Below are positions 13,130 through 26,600 of a stretch of 64,000 nt of DNA, in pieces. The number at the start of each line of letters is the position of its first letter. Within the stretch, counting starts at the first letter, position 1. Under the pieces are notes generated by a model. It was not told the origin of the DNA and ran no database searches. It worked only from the letters and a program-made list of their open reading frames with translations. A program made the translations under genes and the position numbers. The DNA is from Sipunculus nudus (Eukaryota; Annelida; Sipuncula; Golfingiida; Sipunculidae): contig CM049316.1 in NCBI GenBank assembly GCA_026874595.1, positions 8,508,339 through 8,572,338 on the forward strand, read 5' to 3'.

Positions 13130-13489
13130 TTTTAGCAATATTATAGATCATCTCGGACTATCAGTTCAAGCTGCACTACAATACTGGTTCTGAATCAAAC
13201 ATGTCTACGATAATTTCTACATGGGTGCTACGTTTTTAACATCAATTCGTTATAGCATATTATTTACATGAACGTCGATGGAGCATCATACCGATACCAT
13301 TATAGAAATATATTAACCTGAATATTGAAAGTTTTTTTTTTTACTAATGATATATTTTTATAATTCAGTCACATTATTACATTCAGATGACCAATTAGTC
13401 CTGATTAACCTGTTCATTAAAAAAACAGGCTTAATGCGAACCTGTGCAATGGGATATACATTAGGTAGAATGCTTCCATGCTGGACCGT

Positions 13490-15875
13490 TACTTTTCACG
13501 TACAAGTGTGACATGTATACGTACAATGCAAGCACTGAACATTTTGAAACTGAGCACATGCACCAATTACACAAACGTCGCTGCTGAAATACTGACATTG
13601 GTGCGGACAACACAAAAATGATTGTAGGTGGCTCCACCAGTCTTGTTTACGCAATTTCTGAGATTGTAATGTTATGACTGAATTCAAATTACTGTAACTC
13701 TGTAAAAATTCACTAAAGGACACATTTTGAACAAACTTTAAAGAGATCACTCATGGGATCATTTTTGTGAAGTATTAAAGAATTTGGCTCCATGATTTCA
13801 GAGAAGAATAGTTTTCAAAGTATCTGCCTAGTTTATGAGAAAAACTTTCCAAGATGGATAAACATGCCCGATTTCAGACGAATACCTTGAACTATTCCTG
13901 AGATATGAGCAATTTTCACCAAAGCACATGTACGTATGGACACCACGGCAAAACTTTTGCAGATGGCGCCACCAGATTTGAACACAACATGGAGGAGTCC
14001 AAAATCTGTGGATATAGTTTACAAGGAACCTATGCAAGAAGGATTAACATGCCGAATTTCAGACCAATACCTTGACCAGGTCCTGAGATAAAAGCAATTT
14101 CACCCAAAGCACATGTAAAGGTGGACGCCATAGGAAAATGATGTAGATGGCGCCACCAGTCTTAAGAACAAGTGGCGCCACCAGTCTTAAGTACAAGATG
14201 GAGGAGTCCAAGATCAATGAATATGCACTATTCCAGGCAAATACTGCAAATCACTCCTGAGAAACGGGCATTAATCTAATCCACAAAAACGGAAAGGTGA
14301 GTGGCGCCACTTGTGTATTTCACGAGAAAACTTTCAAAGATGGATGAACTTGCCAAATTTCAGGAATTTAAATTTCAAGGTCCCTACTTGAAATAACGTC
14401 GAAATAAACAGACTTGCATTGACTTGTTTAAATAATACAATGAACTTACCATAAAACACCACACCATGCTGTTATAGTAGTTGGACTGCAGCACACATGG
14501 CCATTCCAATCCTTGCATTGTGCCAAAGCTATTTATAGAGCTTTCACAAGCTTGGCCAGTGGCCAACATCCAGACACTGCCAATGGTAAACCAAGTGCTG
14601 CCATCTGTACATAGAAGTGGTCCCTAATTGAAATAACTTTGAAATAAATTATCAAAATACTAAATGCTTTCCAGCTGACTTTTTATAAAAAAAAATTAGG
14701 AATATATGAAAAAATTATTACAGACACATACTTACTGCAAAATTATAATACAGGTACATCTCACTGATGGCAAAATTTTGAATTAAGTTGGAAATGGATA
14801 CCAATTATTTATAATCCATGTACAGCCGTCTTTATATAGCCACAGAGAGTGATTATCTATGGTCGTTAACACTGCCTTTTTTGAGGAGTGACTTCAATCA
14901 TAACTCTAATTTTTTTAAAGCTTTTAAAAACATTCTTTTCAATATTAACCATAGATAACCTGCAATCTAAATTTCTTATGGCATGATGTAATAGATGCTG
15001 ATAAGCTAAAAAAATTCATGTGGAACCATTAAAGACAATTATAAGAATTAATCTGAGGATTATTCTTGTAAAATATTTAAACAAACTGTATTCAGTGGCG
15101 TCAGTCGAAAAACATTTTGCAAGTTCAGCTTCCCGTAACCCAGTCAAAACTTGAAGTATCAACATCTGAGGATACTTGATGTGTGAGATTTTAAAAATTG
15201 GCCAAGTGGTTTTAGAGAAGAAGATCTTTGTAGCCACTGAGCTAAAATGGGCTGCTATGGCATATGACTATTAAAATTAAGCTTCCCATAACTCGGCCAA
15301 AATAACTGAATAGAGACCATTTAAACAAACTTGAGAAAGCACTGCCCTAGGATAGTTTCTGTGCGATATTAAACAAATTGCCCATGTAGTTTCAGAGAAG
15401 AAGTTTTCTGTAGCCCTCTCTGTATGATACGGGCACTGATGACCCCCGTACAAAAAAATTGTGATGATAGCTCCAGCCGTTTCTGCGATTGTAATTTTAG
15501 TAGGCTTTCTTGGACTGATGATTAAGTTTTGCCTTTTTCTTAACTCAGCCAAAAATCACAGAACTTGAACCATTCGAACAAACTTGAGAGAGATTCTGTG
15601 AAATCTTGGACAATTTGGCTGGACGGTTTCGGAGAAGAAGATTTATAAAGGTTTTTAAGTTCCCCCCCCCCCCCCCCAAAAAAAAAAAAAATCAAAGTTA
15701 ATGCAGATACCCATAAAATAAGCTCAATCCGATAAAGTTTGACATGTGACTGATTCTTACATGCCATTTGATGCTGCCAAATCCGACGGTTTCTGAGATA
15801 GCATGGCTTAACGTACGGACGATGGCGGACGGACGACGCTGTGTCATCGCATAAGCTCATAGGTTCGCTAAAAAA
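13490..15875 (-). mobile_element. Helitron-like repeat in reverse orientation (family V-like)
   Basis: The right end, read on the minus strand, has AGCGAACCTATGAGCTTATG followed by CGTCGTCCGTCCGCC, the usual 5' arrangement of these repeats. The body contains repeated modules with GGTGGCGCCAC words (13965, 14150, 14180, 14300) and phrases such as TTTCAGAGAAGAAG. The left border is uncertain. There is a C/A homopolymer near 15662-15691. Open frames in it are not convincing genes. Confidence 0.5.
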
Positions 15876-18239
15876 CGTAAAAATTTTAATCATAGCAAAT
15901 TCAGGAGGCACCCCGTAACATTAAGACAAAGAGACGGAAGATGACGAAAGAAATGTTGATTTGTAGATTTGCGCAGCGCTGCCACAAAATGATGTGTGCG
16001 CTGATTTTCGCAGCGCGGCCACAAAATGATGTGTGCGCTATGTTTATGTTTTGCACAATTGGTCGCGCCGATGCAAGCTTTTTATCACTCATGTGCAGGA
16101 TTAAGTAAACGGTTTTAGAACGGAATATTGACAGGTATCATAAAAGTTTAAGGGTATCACATATTACTGCATACATATAATTAACATGCTCGGAAGGTGA
16201 ATATGTCCCTTTAACAAACATTAACTGAACCCAAGGAGATTCCATGTCCGAGCATGCCCCGTTGAGCCCTCTTGATATAAAGTTTTATAAATATGTGTTA
16301 ACAAAAAAGCAAAGAGAGCTTTCATCATCTTCAAGTATTTTCTGGTATCCATGTTAAGGAAACTCCTGACAGGTCCGGGCCCCTTAAGATCACTTCCTAT
16401 TAAAAACTGTATGAATATACGCTTCGCTAAATTTCGCCAATTTTCGATGATTTGAAATAAATTAAAAACTAAATGACCTTTTGCATTTTCAAGCATTTTA
16501 CTGAACCCTAATGGAAATTCCTGTCCGGCAGGGGCCATTTAGGCCCCTCATTTAATTCCCGATTAAAAACTCCACGCTTTGTAAATGTCAAACAAGACCT
16601 CCGCATTTTCGAACATTTTCATGTGCTATATACAGGACATCTTAAATAAACCTAATTGAGACATTTACAAATATGATATTGGACCCTGTAGGGAATTTCT
16701 GGTCGGTCCGGGCACCTCAGAATAATTAAAAGTTGATACAATATCTGAGTGAATAATGAATGGATTGCCATGATGCTTGCCTTTCATATGGATCATTGTC
16801 AGTTTCATCAGTTCCTGAAGAATATTTTGCTCTATCTTTAGGACCGTCAAATGACAGTATTCGTATAATTTTATCAGCCGTGGTTTCATCTAGTGTTTTG
16901 TAACCTTGTATGGTTATTGATCATAAATTGTTTTATGACTTCCTTAAGACTGGTGCCACCACCTGTAATTTTCTAATTTTTTTACACATTTTTCTGTCTA
17001 TTTTTCAGACCATCAAATGACAGCAATCTTTTCAGTTTCTCAGCTGCGAATTCATCTAGCGTCCTGAAACTATACATTGACCATGACTAGTTTTATTAGT
17101 TCCGAATACAGGTGGCGCCACCCGTATCTTCTATTTTGTCATGTATTTTTACTTCTACTATTTAGAACACTTCTAGACACACTTTATTATTGTGCATTAT
17201 TGATTCAGTCAGTCAGGGTCGATAATCAAAAAAGAAGGGCTTCATGCTATTCACTTGAATGTGTGTTCGAATAAACTCACTGTACTGGTTCAGTAATTGT
17301 TGTTATCATATGTATTATACGTGTTAAATGTATGTATGTAATTATGTATGTATGTATTATTATTATCATTATAATAACTAGTAATAGCAGTAGTAGTAGT
17401 AGTAGTAGTAATAGTAATATTTCATGAACACCGAGACGTATTCGAAAAACACATACATATTTCAGTGTCTCAATGTTCAGTAGGAATATATGCTAAGCAG
17501 GTATCCTACATTTGAACTGTTAATTGTAATTATTTAACATACCGATCACTCTGAGCAGGAATAGAGTCCACATGCACAGGGACAACGTCATATACACATA
17601 AATGCATCCTTAAATCAGGTATACATTAATGTGTCTAAAGTTCAATAAAGTACGGCTGGCACGCTGGTGGCACTGGTATGCAGACAAAACTGTTGGTTTT
17701 CGTTATCAGTTAATCGTTGATATTTTCAAATTTTAAAACCAAGCGACAAATGACAAAACAAAAATGACTTAAGAATGCGTAACACATGATCCTATGCACA
17801 TGTTAAAACACCAGAAGTAAAACTGATCTGTGACATGCGAAGTCTGTCCAGAAACTAGAAGTGGCTGCTAGTTGTTATTAGTATGTGCTACATTAGTTGC
17901 AGCAAGTGGTTTGTAGGAGTGCTGGGTAATGATTTTATATGGTTTAAAATATTTCAAGATACTTCATTCTTGAATGCCCTACACCATCCACATGTACACG
18001 TTAACGACTTGGCAGTTTTTTTTTTTTTTTTTTTATTTCTTATACCGTAATTAAAATTTAATCCCTGGGGTTTCAACCTTTGTTCTGAGTTTTTTTATGA
18101 AGCCAATTCCTGCAACAAGGCCTGGGAATAACAAATCACTCGACATGTATCAAACTACCCCATGACTTTCAAATTATCAAGTATCGGTTTTTGCATTTCC
18201 TGAAAGGTTTTCAGTAGGTTAAAAGTACCTCATCGAGTC

Positions 18240-18470
18240 TCCATCAGAGTGCGCCACTTGCCGGGTCGAGTTCAATGAGCAAGGAGCTGTCTCGATTACA
18301 CAGACGGCCGCTTCGAAGGTGCACAAGCGTGAGCATGCAGTGATGTTAGCCTGCGGTATCTGTACACATCTAGCTCTCCTTCATTAAGAATGATGACCCG
18401 CGTGTACTGTGAACTCGCCTGCTCCCTCTAAGGCTTAACATCGATTGCACAATGCCAGGCAACACCATGC
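18240..18470 (-). promoter_or_regulatory. Diverged counterpart of the block at 51000-51210
   Basis: Upstream of copy A on the same strand. Shares GATTACACA, the cluster around GAAGGTGCAC, and GATTGCACAATGC in order. The GTAAGT seen in the copy B version is not conserved, so a first-exon reading is weaker here. Confidence 0.25.
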
Positions 18471-20012
18471 TAGTGATTATGTATGATGACGTCGAGATAC
18501 CACGCAGGGCCGGATTTGAAGGGGGGGGGGGGGGGGTGGTAGAGTAAAGAGAATATGAAATCGGAAAACATGAATACAATAGCAGAGGAATGCATGCGCT
18601 GTATTTCGGTTAAGAGAACTATGAATAATGAATTTCTTCAATTTTTTTGTGTGTTTACAAAGACGTATATCCAAAGCATATATAGAATACATATACCGGG
18701 TATGTAAGGGAACCCTTTGGATAGAGATTAATTGTATAAAAGTGTGATAATACTCTCGGCAGTAATCATTTGAATTATGTGAAGCTATATTTCACCTTAG
18801 GCAGTTCAGCCTGAGACCATTTAACCAAGGTTTCTTTACCCCTTTTTGCATACATATAAATTCATATCACCATTAACCCACAGAGTACCATCAACTAAGC
18901 TGCTATGCGAAAACTGTGTCTGTGTGTAAAATGTACGTGTGTTTGTCGTATTTCAATAGAGGGTCCGAATACCTATACTTTTCTTTCTTCCCATCTCCTG
19001 TTCCTTTAAATTTAATATGTATTTACTGTCGAAGGGTAACTGGCCTTGTTGAAATACTTTCCTGAGCGATTTGTCAGATATTCTGTAAAATACTCACGGA
19101 TTCATTCATATCCCCGTTAGGAAGATACACGCCTCGCATAGCCCTGGATATCAAGGTCTTTATCCCCTATCTATAAACTGATTGATTAATTGGATAACTA
19201 AGCTAGGCACGTTTATCTTATCAGGCCTCCGTTTTGACAGCTGCCATGACGGGTACAATAAAATAACATATGTTTATTCATTTATAAAAGAAAGAGAGCT
19301 ATAGTATGTTCAACCAGTTGGTGCCCTTTGATTTTGGTAATTATCCTTAGGCTGAGATATTATCACAAATTTAGACCCTACAGCTAATGAGAGAACAAAG
19401 GCCTAACGTGAGATGTCAAGCTTCATTAAAAACATTTATACAAACATGCAAACCCTACCGTTTTAAACGTAAAGAGGTGTGTACATATTCATCCATTTTT
19501 TCCCGGCAACGATAATGCGGCAACGGCAAAATTAATCGGTCATATGGAAATTCACTAGAGTGTACTGCAATGTCGTACGACTATCCGGCTATTTTTCGAA
19601 TCGCTCTGTGAGCGTTTTTCCCGTAGCCGGACATAATAGTACCACACCACTCCCATGAAATGACGTAACTACTACACAGGCATATTTTTCCAGCATTGTA
19701 GTTTTAAGAACACTGAGATCCCCCCCCCCCCCACACACACACACAAAAATATCGGTTAGGTAGCTGAAAAAAAGGTAAAATAGAAAGAGGACTGTATCCT
19801 AGAGACACAGTAATATAATCTGTATAACTCTTAATTTTTATAAGGTTTATGAAATAAAGTCCAATACGTTCATATCTGTCTTCGTCTTTGATTAACAGTT
19901 GGACCCAGTATATGTTTCCCTTTACTTGGTCATCTTGTCGGCCCGGTAATTTAAGTCAAAGGCAATATTCAGAAGGGTACAGGTCCTTGAAAGTGCTCAG
20001 TCAGAGTATAGA

Positions 20013-20600
20013 AATTATGTTAAACTACTCATATATAGTTTTACAAGGATACCAAGCAGATATGTTACATATAAGCTATTATATGTAGTATGAAATAAAA
20101 TGATAATCTTAGATTTGTAACAGTCTATTTTTAGCTTCAATTCATCACAATATTTGTCTAAATCTGGCAGACATGTCTGGAGACCATTCCATGAGGCAGA
20201 TATGAGATTAACATCATCTGTATAAAGCAGGCATGCAGCTCGCCGCTTACCGATTTGGTGTAGCAGGGTCACATGAGTTATAAATAGCTTTTGCAGGTCA
20301 TTAATAAATATATTAAATAAAGTGGGGCTAGGGACAAAGCCTTGTTTTACGCCCACAGTTGTCGCAATATTATTTGAGTAAAACAGCTGTCGCAATATTA
20401 TTTGATAGTCCATGCGAGATTTTTAATTGGATCTTAGCCACTTTATACATATCTTTTATGACGTTAAAAAATGTGGTGCTTATGTTGTATTCGAGGCATT
20501 TATATAAAATGCCATCGTGACAAACTCTGTTGAATGCCTGTTTGAAATTGATAAAGCATGTATAAAGGAATTTACTTTCCTTAAAGTTTGGTTATTTGTC
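20013..20600 (-). mobile_element. Non-LTR retrotransposon reverse transcriptase fragment
   Basis: On the minus strand, 20413-20018 encodes GVKQGFVPSPTLFNIFINDL and the catalytic box LLYTDDVNLIS (YADD variant YTDD), then the usual GLQ...LDKYCDELKLKI region. Upstream, to about 20600, another frame reads FINFKQAFNRVCHDGILYK, the KAFD-V-HDGLLYKL motif, so a frameshift separates the two. A 26-bp tandem duplication (CAAATAATATTGCGACA repeated) lies at the break. Dead, 5' and 3' truncated. Confidence 0.85.
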
Positions 20601-22485
20601 GAGAAGTGTCCAAAGCACCTGTAATGGTCGCTTGTCCGTGAATTTGATTTCAAACCTATTTTCCGTTCATTTATATATTTATATTATTCTAAATAGTTGA
20701 AAAGCCGAGTATTTAGAACACAGCAACCGGTTTTGACACACAGCTTGTTACAGTAATACCCCTTTACGTATTTGGGTCTGACCGATTTCCACCTTCGTGT
20801 AGAAATAAAACTACAGCTTGCTTCCAATATGAGGGAAACCAACATGAGAGAAATATTGGTTTATAGTTTTCACAGGACTGGTGATATTAAGGCTTTACTT
20901 CTTTTAATTTTAAGCATTTAATTTAAATAACATCTTTTTCACCAGCTTTACCGTTTTTTTATTTTGATTTTGCATTTTCAACTTCAAATTTGTTATTAAA
21001 AATTAAGTTTACACTGAAAGTTTGGGTAGCATAAGACAGGGCAGCTGAAATCTAGTTTTTAAATCAACATTGCCCATGGTTAAGTTATGGCATTATATCA
21101 TTTTGAAAAGTGTTTTAACCATTCTGAACATAATATACAATCGGTTGAGTTGTTCATTTTTGGGTTAGTAACGTTTTCAAGATCACGGACAAGTTCTCAA
21201 TTTTTCCTTGGGTTAGGGGAGTAGAGGTTCTTGATAGATAATAACAATTTATTCAATCCTTTTTTGCAAATTATAAAATGAAATTTCGGATCTTATAGTA
21301 ACTTTGTTTTGTATTATTATCCAGTGGAAGTTTGTTACTTACTCTCAAAGATCTTAAAAATTTTTATGTAATAATTTTGAGAAAGGTGTCAAATGTAGGA
21401 AGATGTTTTTTCTTGCCTCTATGTCTCACTTTCACCTTTAAGACTTGTTTCAGCTTCCCTGTGGGTAAGAGCATTAAAATCGTGTACAGCATCAACCTAC
21501 AGCATCTCATTACATTAACGTGTATCCACTGTCAACCCGGACCTTCCATTACAAAATAAAACTCGAACTGTCAAACGTCTTGTCCAGAGAGCGGTGCGGA
21601 CATAGCTTCGGCTATGCGCTGTGACCAGCTCGAGCGCCATCTTCACATGAATAATTAAAAAAGCATCAACCATCGACTTAATTTTCATTGGTGTCAAAAT
21701 TTTAAGCAAAAATAACCAGTGTCTTGTTTGATAGTTGGCAACGCTGGACCGACCATTGAAAGGTTTGACCACTAAGTTCCTGCCATACAAACTATTTTTT
21801 ATTTTCCTGAAAATGTGATCACTCTAAAGCAATCTTGTGTAAGTAAGTACTCTAATATTACAAACCGGTGTAAAATTTAACACACATTGAACCGAGAACA
21901 GCGATAACATATCCCATTAAGAAATAAAATATATTTTCCTTCCACTGCTGTTGTAAGAAGTAAATTACAATTTGAACCACCGAGCTTACGTCCGTTTGCT
22001 ATCCGAAGGCTACTGGATATACAGCGGTTAAGGAGAGATTGGCCTTTACTGTTTGAAGGTTTACATTGAAGATAATTGCGTCTGATTTGTTGGTTAATAG
22101 AGTAATTGACACGGAGAGGCAAGAATTCAAAGGAGTCATTTTATATAAAAGCAGCATTTGTATTAATATGACCATTCATATCTCCCATTATAATGCATTT
22201 GCTGTTTAGGCTGGTGAACTTAGTAATTTCAGTAGAAATGGAGGAAAATTGATCAATTTCACTTGAAATGGATGTTACTCTGGTATCCTAGTTTTTTAGG
22301 CGCAAGGGTTAAAACTGTGGTTAAACTAGACTTTGTTTCCGTGTGGTGACCAGCCTACTTGAAAGCTGGCAGCTGCCTATTTGACCAAAGCCCGCCAGTA
22401 GTTTCGTTTTCTGACACATACCTCCAACTCGTTTAGTTTAGTTTTGTACCACAACGACCCTCCACAACTCGTTTGGTTTGATCTT

Positions 22486-22569
22486 GTACTACTGGAGGTT
22501 AACGTTAACAGTCTCTGTACATTTCATGTACTACTGGAGGTTAACGTTAACAGTCTCAGTACATTTCAT
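22486..22569. repeat. 42-bp tandem duplication
   Basis: Two adjacent copies of a unit starting GTACTACTGGAGGTTAACGT. The paralogous site near 59564 has a single unit, so the duplication postdates the segmental duplication. Confidence 0.8.
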
Positions 22570-23622
22570 GAACTATGTTGCTATGTTGGTTTGCTACACA
22601 TAAGTACAAACAAGCTTTGTATGCACCAGGAGTATGGACACGTTGTTCTCCGTCTCAAACTGGATAACATCTTCGACACACCGTCGTTGGGTAAAGATTA
22701 TATACCTGTTGCCGGATCAAACATGATGTGTTCTCGGTACAGTACAGCTTCGCATCCCAATAGGAAGGAAGAGTGAAGCAATGCATTGCACACTTACAGC
22801 CCTGACAGTGATTGTGTATGTATACATTCTGCTAAAATACGTCAAATAAAACTTTCATCAACCGATAGACGTAACTCAATGCAAGCTGTTATGAATGAAA
22901 TTAAGACGGTTAGAGAGTCGGAAATTGAATAAATTGCTGCGAGGTGCCAGTACACCTGTTCTGGGCGTTGCGATACATAGAGAGCAAGTTTGATATCTCA
23001 GACAGCGAGATTAATTAAGGCTTAACCATTGCATCGACTGTGTAGGTCTAGTTAAAGTATTCTTTGGCCAAGCTTCCGTAGGGTCTGGCTTGGTATATTT
23101 ATTGAAGTATCAATTTCCCAATCCAATCGGCCATCAAGAACCAACTTTGTTTGGCTCATACACAATAGCAATAGTTGTTTAAGGGTGGATGTTGCTTGAT
23201 GATGAATGAAATATTTCGGTCTTATTTAAACCGATTTTCATAACAACAGGGCTTGAAGCATGGAAAACGACCATCAACTGCAGGTCGAAGCGCTCATCGA
23301 CCATGACTGTTCTGATAAAATACTTCATTACTCTATGGTGTAGAGGTTGGATATGCAGTACTGTGCAAGTGCTGAAAAAAAACCTTTTTTATATTGGATG
23401 GCTCATTCCCGGTTGGATGTTTAAGTTCAATATAGCTTTGATCCATCGATAGTCTGTCCAGCATTCAATAGTTCCCATCGCACATGCAACCCTTCACTGA
23501 CTTCGTGATGGCAGACATTTATGAAGTCAACCATGTGACTGTGTGAAAATAATGCTTCGTATAAGTGTTAATATAGTGGACTTAAAAGCGGCTCATAGTT
23601 TTTTTTGCAAGCTGTAACATAC

Positions 23623-26600
23623 CAGAGGCCTGTGCTACGCCAAAGCAGGCCGCCATTGGTTGCAAGATCATCAGGGTAGCCAGCTTCGCTGTTAAATAAT
23701 ATATTTATTATCATATATAATAAGTACTAGTTTAGAGACAATATGCTCAGTTTCTACTAATATCAAACCGGAATGAATGCATTTGAATTCTATTAATCGA
23801 GTGTAAACACTGTGTAAAAAAAATCTATTCTTTGTTGTATTCTGGAGATATATATGAAGTAGAGCCCCTTCCTCCCTAGTTAATACAAGCATCGATGGCA
23901 CACATTAGATGTGAACACTCCAACTAAAAAAATAAAAGGCAGTCAAATGTAAATACATGTTTATGAGAACAATATGGCTATTTAATGATTACATTGTATA
24001 CAAGTTCCATACCTGGCAGCGTGTCCAAGCTGACAAAACATCAAAGCGGTGATACCGGAGAAAGTCCCAAACATCTACAAACTCAGTATTATTAACCAGA
24101 GGTGATTCCTATAAAACTAATTAAAAACCAGGAAAAGTATATGGAAAGTATAAAAGACAAAATGCTGATGTTCATTATTGTATGAATCATACATTTATCA
24201 ATGACAAAATAAATACAGATAGATTTTTTTATCATCTTTTCGATATAAACATTTAAATAATTGTTCTTTTAACATTAAAGTTCAATGTTATTCAAACTCG
24301 AGGGATTTAAATGCTGTCAACGTTTTACCCTTGAATGAAGAAAATGGCGCAGGACCCAAAAGTAAGAACGCCAGACCTGACAATGTCACTCCGGATATCA
24401 AGATGGGGCGGGCAAAAAAACGCTGAAACGTCGGGACAAAGAATATTAAACTTTGTTTAAAAAAGTTCACAGGAAGCATCAATCCCATCTGTTATTTATA
24501 TTCATATATACAGTTGCATGAACCCAGACGACCATAGTAGACACATGATGTGATAACTAATTTTTTTGTGAAAAATTTCAAACTTATGTCATACGATTTA
24601 ATTGAGTGAACGTTTGTGCAAAGTAATGTCTCCAGAAATTTCTCTAGAGGAACAGAATACAGGAAGCATCATCTTCCAGTTAGTGAATTTAAGAGATGGC
24701 ATAACTGACATTGCCAATTTTGACCTGGGTTTAATTTATATTTTGACCAATTAACTCACCATTGAGTTGTCTGTTTCTACATCGAATTATACATTGTTTT
24801 TTTTCCGTTTTTTTTGTTAACCTTTTTTTTCAAGTGCTATACTTTCTTTGTGCGTAATAAATGTTATATATGTGTGATATCACTGCATAACGTTGATTGT
24901 AAATCCGTCCGTAATGTACTATATTATTGTATGGGATTAAATGTCGGGGCAAACTTTGAGTCTGTATGCTGGTCTGTATGTATGTATGCACTGATGTGGG
25001 TCAGCTAAGAGTTACCATGGATACTGACGTATTTGTCTCCTAGTTGGCCTGTGGGCGTCATGAGGCCGTAAGTCACTGCATTTGCCAGAAAGACTGCACC
25101 CACAGCAAGAGGAGTCAGATGAAACTGAAAGAAACATAACGTAAATGAGAAAATGTTTTCCGTTGGAGCCAACTCCGGCCTAACTGGAATAAGAGATGTT
25201 TTCTTTGGCTGATAATGAAGAAATCGGAAATGAACTGTTAATACACCCAAGCCTAATCAGCTGATATTTATCTGATATACATACCCTGCTAACTATGACA
25301 TATCATAGTCATTAAAGTTATCGGTGAGACTGGGGTAATCTCCAGAGTGTTAAACAATATATATACTTCCAAGAAGTAATTATTATGTTCTTAAATATAC
25401 AAGGTGATAGTCCATACACAAATGTCCGTGATTGTTGTCCATACACAAATGTCCGTGATTGTTGTCTACTCGCTATTTTTCCGCTGCTTCTGGTACTCTT
25501 TTTAACACTCTGTCCTCTCTGCTATCTCTTAACTCTCCCCCAGCCCCCCCCCCCCCCGGTTTCCGTGTATCTGCTACACTAAGCTACACTGCCACATGTC
25601 CTACATACACGCCCTTTGACCTGTCCGTTAAATAATCCTGAATGCTGCGAAATGGCCATTTCGTCATTGGAAACCCCATGCCCTGCCCAGCACAGCCTTG
25701 TCTGACAACAATGGACCAGCTGTCCATAACATATTGTTATAAATGAAAAATATAGTAAACTTTCACCGTTTATGAAGCAATAAAGTGGGGATGCCTATGA
25801 TATACACGTCATGTAACTTAGAAGATGTATCGGTTTGTACCTTATCATACATGATATGAAATGTTTTATTTTTGTATCCATTTCCCCTAGTTAGGTGTGC
25901 CATGGAACCCAAAAGATTTACCTACAGTTTTCGTTAGACGATTATTCCAGTGATCTTTTTTATGACACATTGCTTATGAAATGTGTCACTAATCTAATAA
26001 AATAGTAGAGAGGAATAAAGGTATAAATTCCACATTGGAAAGCATTTCCCATTTATTCATTTGAAAAAAAAATATTCATTATTTAAAAAGAAAATGAATA
26101 ATGATACTTGCTTCTTGGAGACGGAGCGACAGCGGGACCTGGATGAGCGATAAACAAATCCCCGCGACAATCACGACCTGCAACAAGAGAATGACCACCA
26201 GGGGGCGTGACAACTAATCGGGGCGTTCGGCTGGGTCACACCTGTAAAAATAAAAATTGGTGAAGTTGATTTTGATGAACCACATTCCCTCATTATCGAA
26301 AAGATATTTAAAACATCCATTATGAGGAAGCATATACTTTCAGAGATTGTGACACCTTAAGAACGGGAGACAGATATTTTTTTTAGCAATGTATGTCACA
26401 CGCTATCTTTCTAAACGTCAAATTAATGAAAAAGGTGTTTTGCGCGTGTTGAATAATTTCGTACCTTGATGTACTTTCATTGCCGCCACTGCGACCAGAC
26501 CTATAACAAGTAGCGGTTTGGCGGCCACGATGAACGTTAACATGTAGCCGAACGTCTGAAAACCAAAAAAATCGTTTCACGATTAAGGTATCAGGATTGA

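Larger units (their letters stand above)
17516..20880. other. Segment present only in duplicate 1
   Basis: Flanked by ACATTTGA and TGGTGATATTAAGGC, which are nearly joined in the right-hand duplicate (55940-55970). Holds a T run (18017-18035), a G run (18519-18535), a C/AC run (about 19720-19745), a candidate conserved non-coding block (18240-18470) and a non-LTR retrotransposon fragment (20013-20600). No complete gene. Confidence 0.6.
15890..23820. repeat. Segmental duplicate 1 (interval between copies A and C)
   Basis: Colinear with 53986-60890: GGAGGCACCCCGTAACAT (15904) pairs with 54001; 16120-17515 pairs with 54720-55945; 20880-23820 pairs with 55965-60890 once the family I insertion there is removed. 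It includes copy C exon 11. It differs by a 3.4-kb segment at about 17516-20880 that is absent from the other copy and by lack of a block seen at about 54030-54585. Confidence 0.8.

Noticed and set aside
21515-21790. Minus-strand frame of about 90 codons, repeated at 58601-58873
   Set aside because: Shared through the segmental duplication. The start context and length vary between copies and no domain is recognised; part of it is a hairpin-rich repeat-like stretch.
22444-22776. 110-codon plus-strand open frame, with a 96-codon counterpart at 59524-59814
   Set aside because: It is conserved only because the region is duplicated. Several of the differences change amino acids, one copy has a 42-bp tandem insertion, and there are no known motifs.
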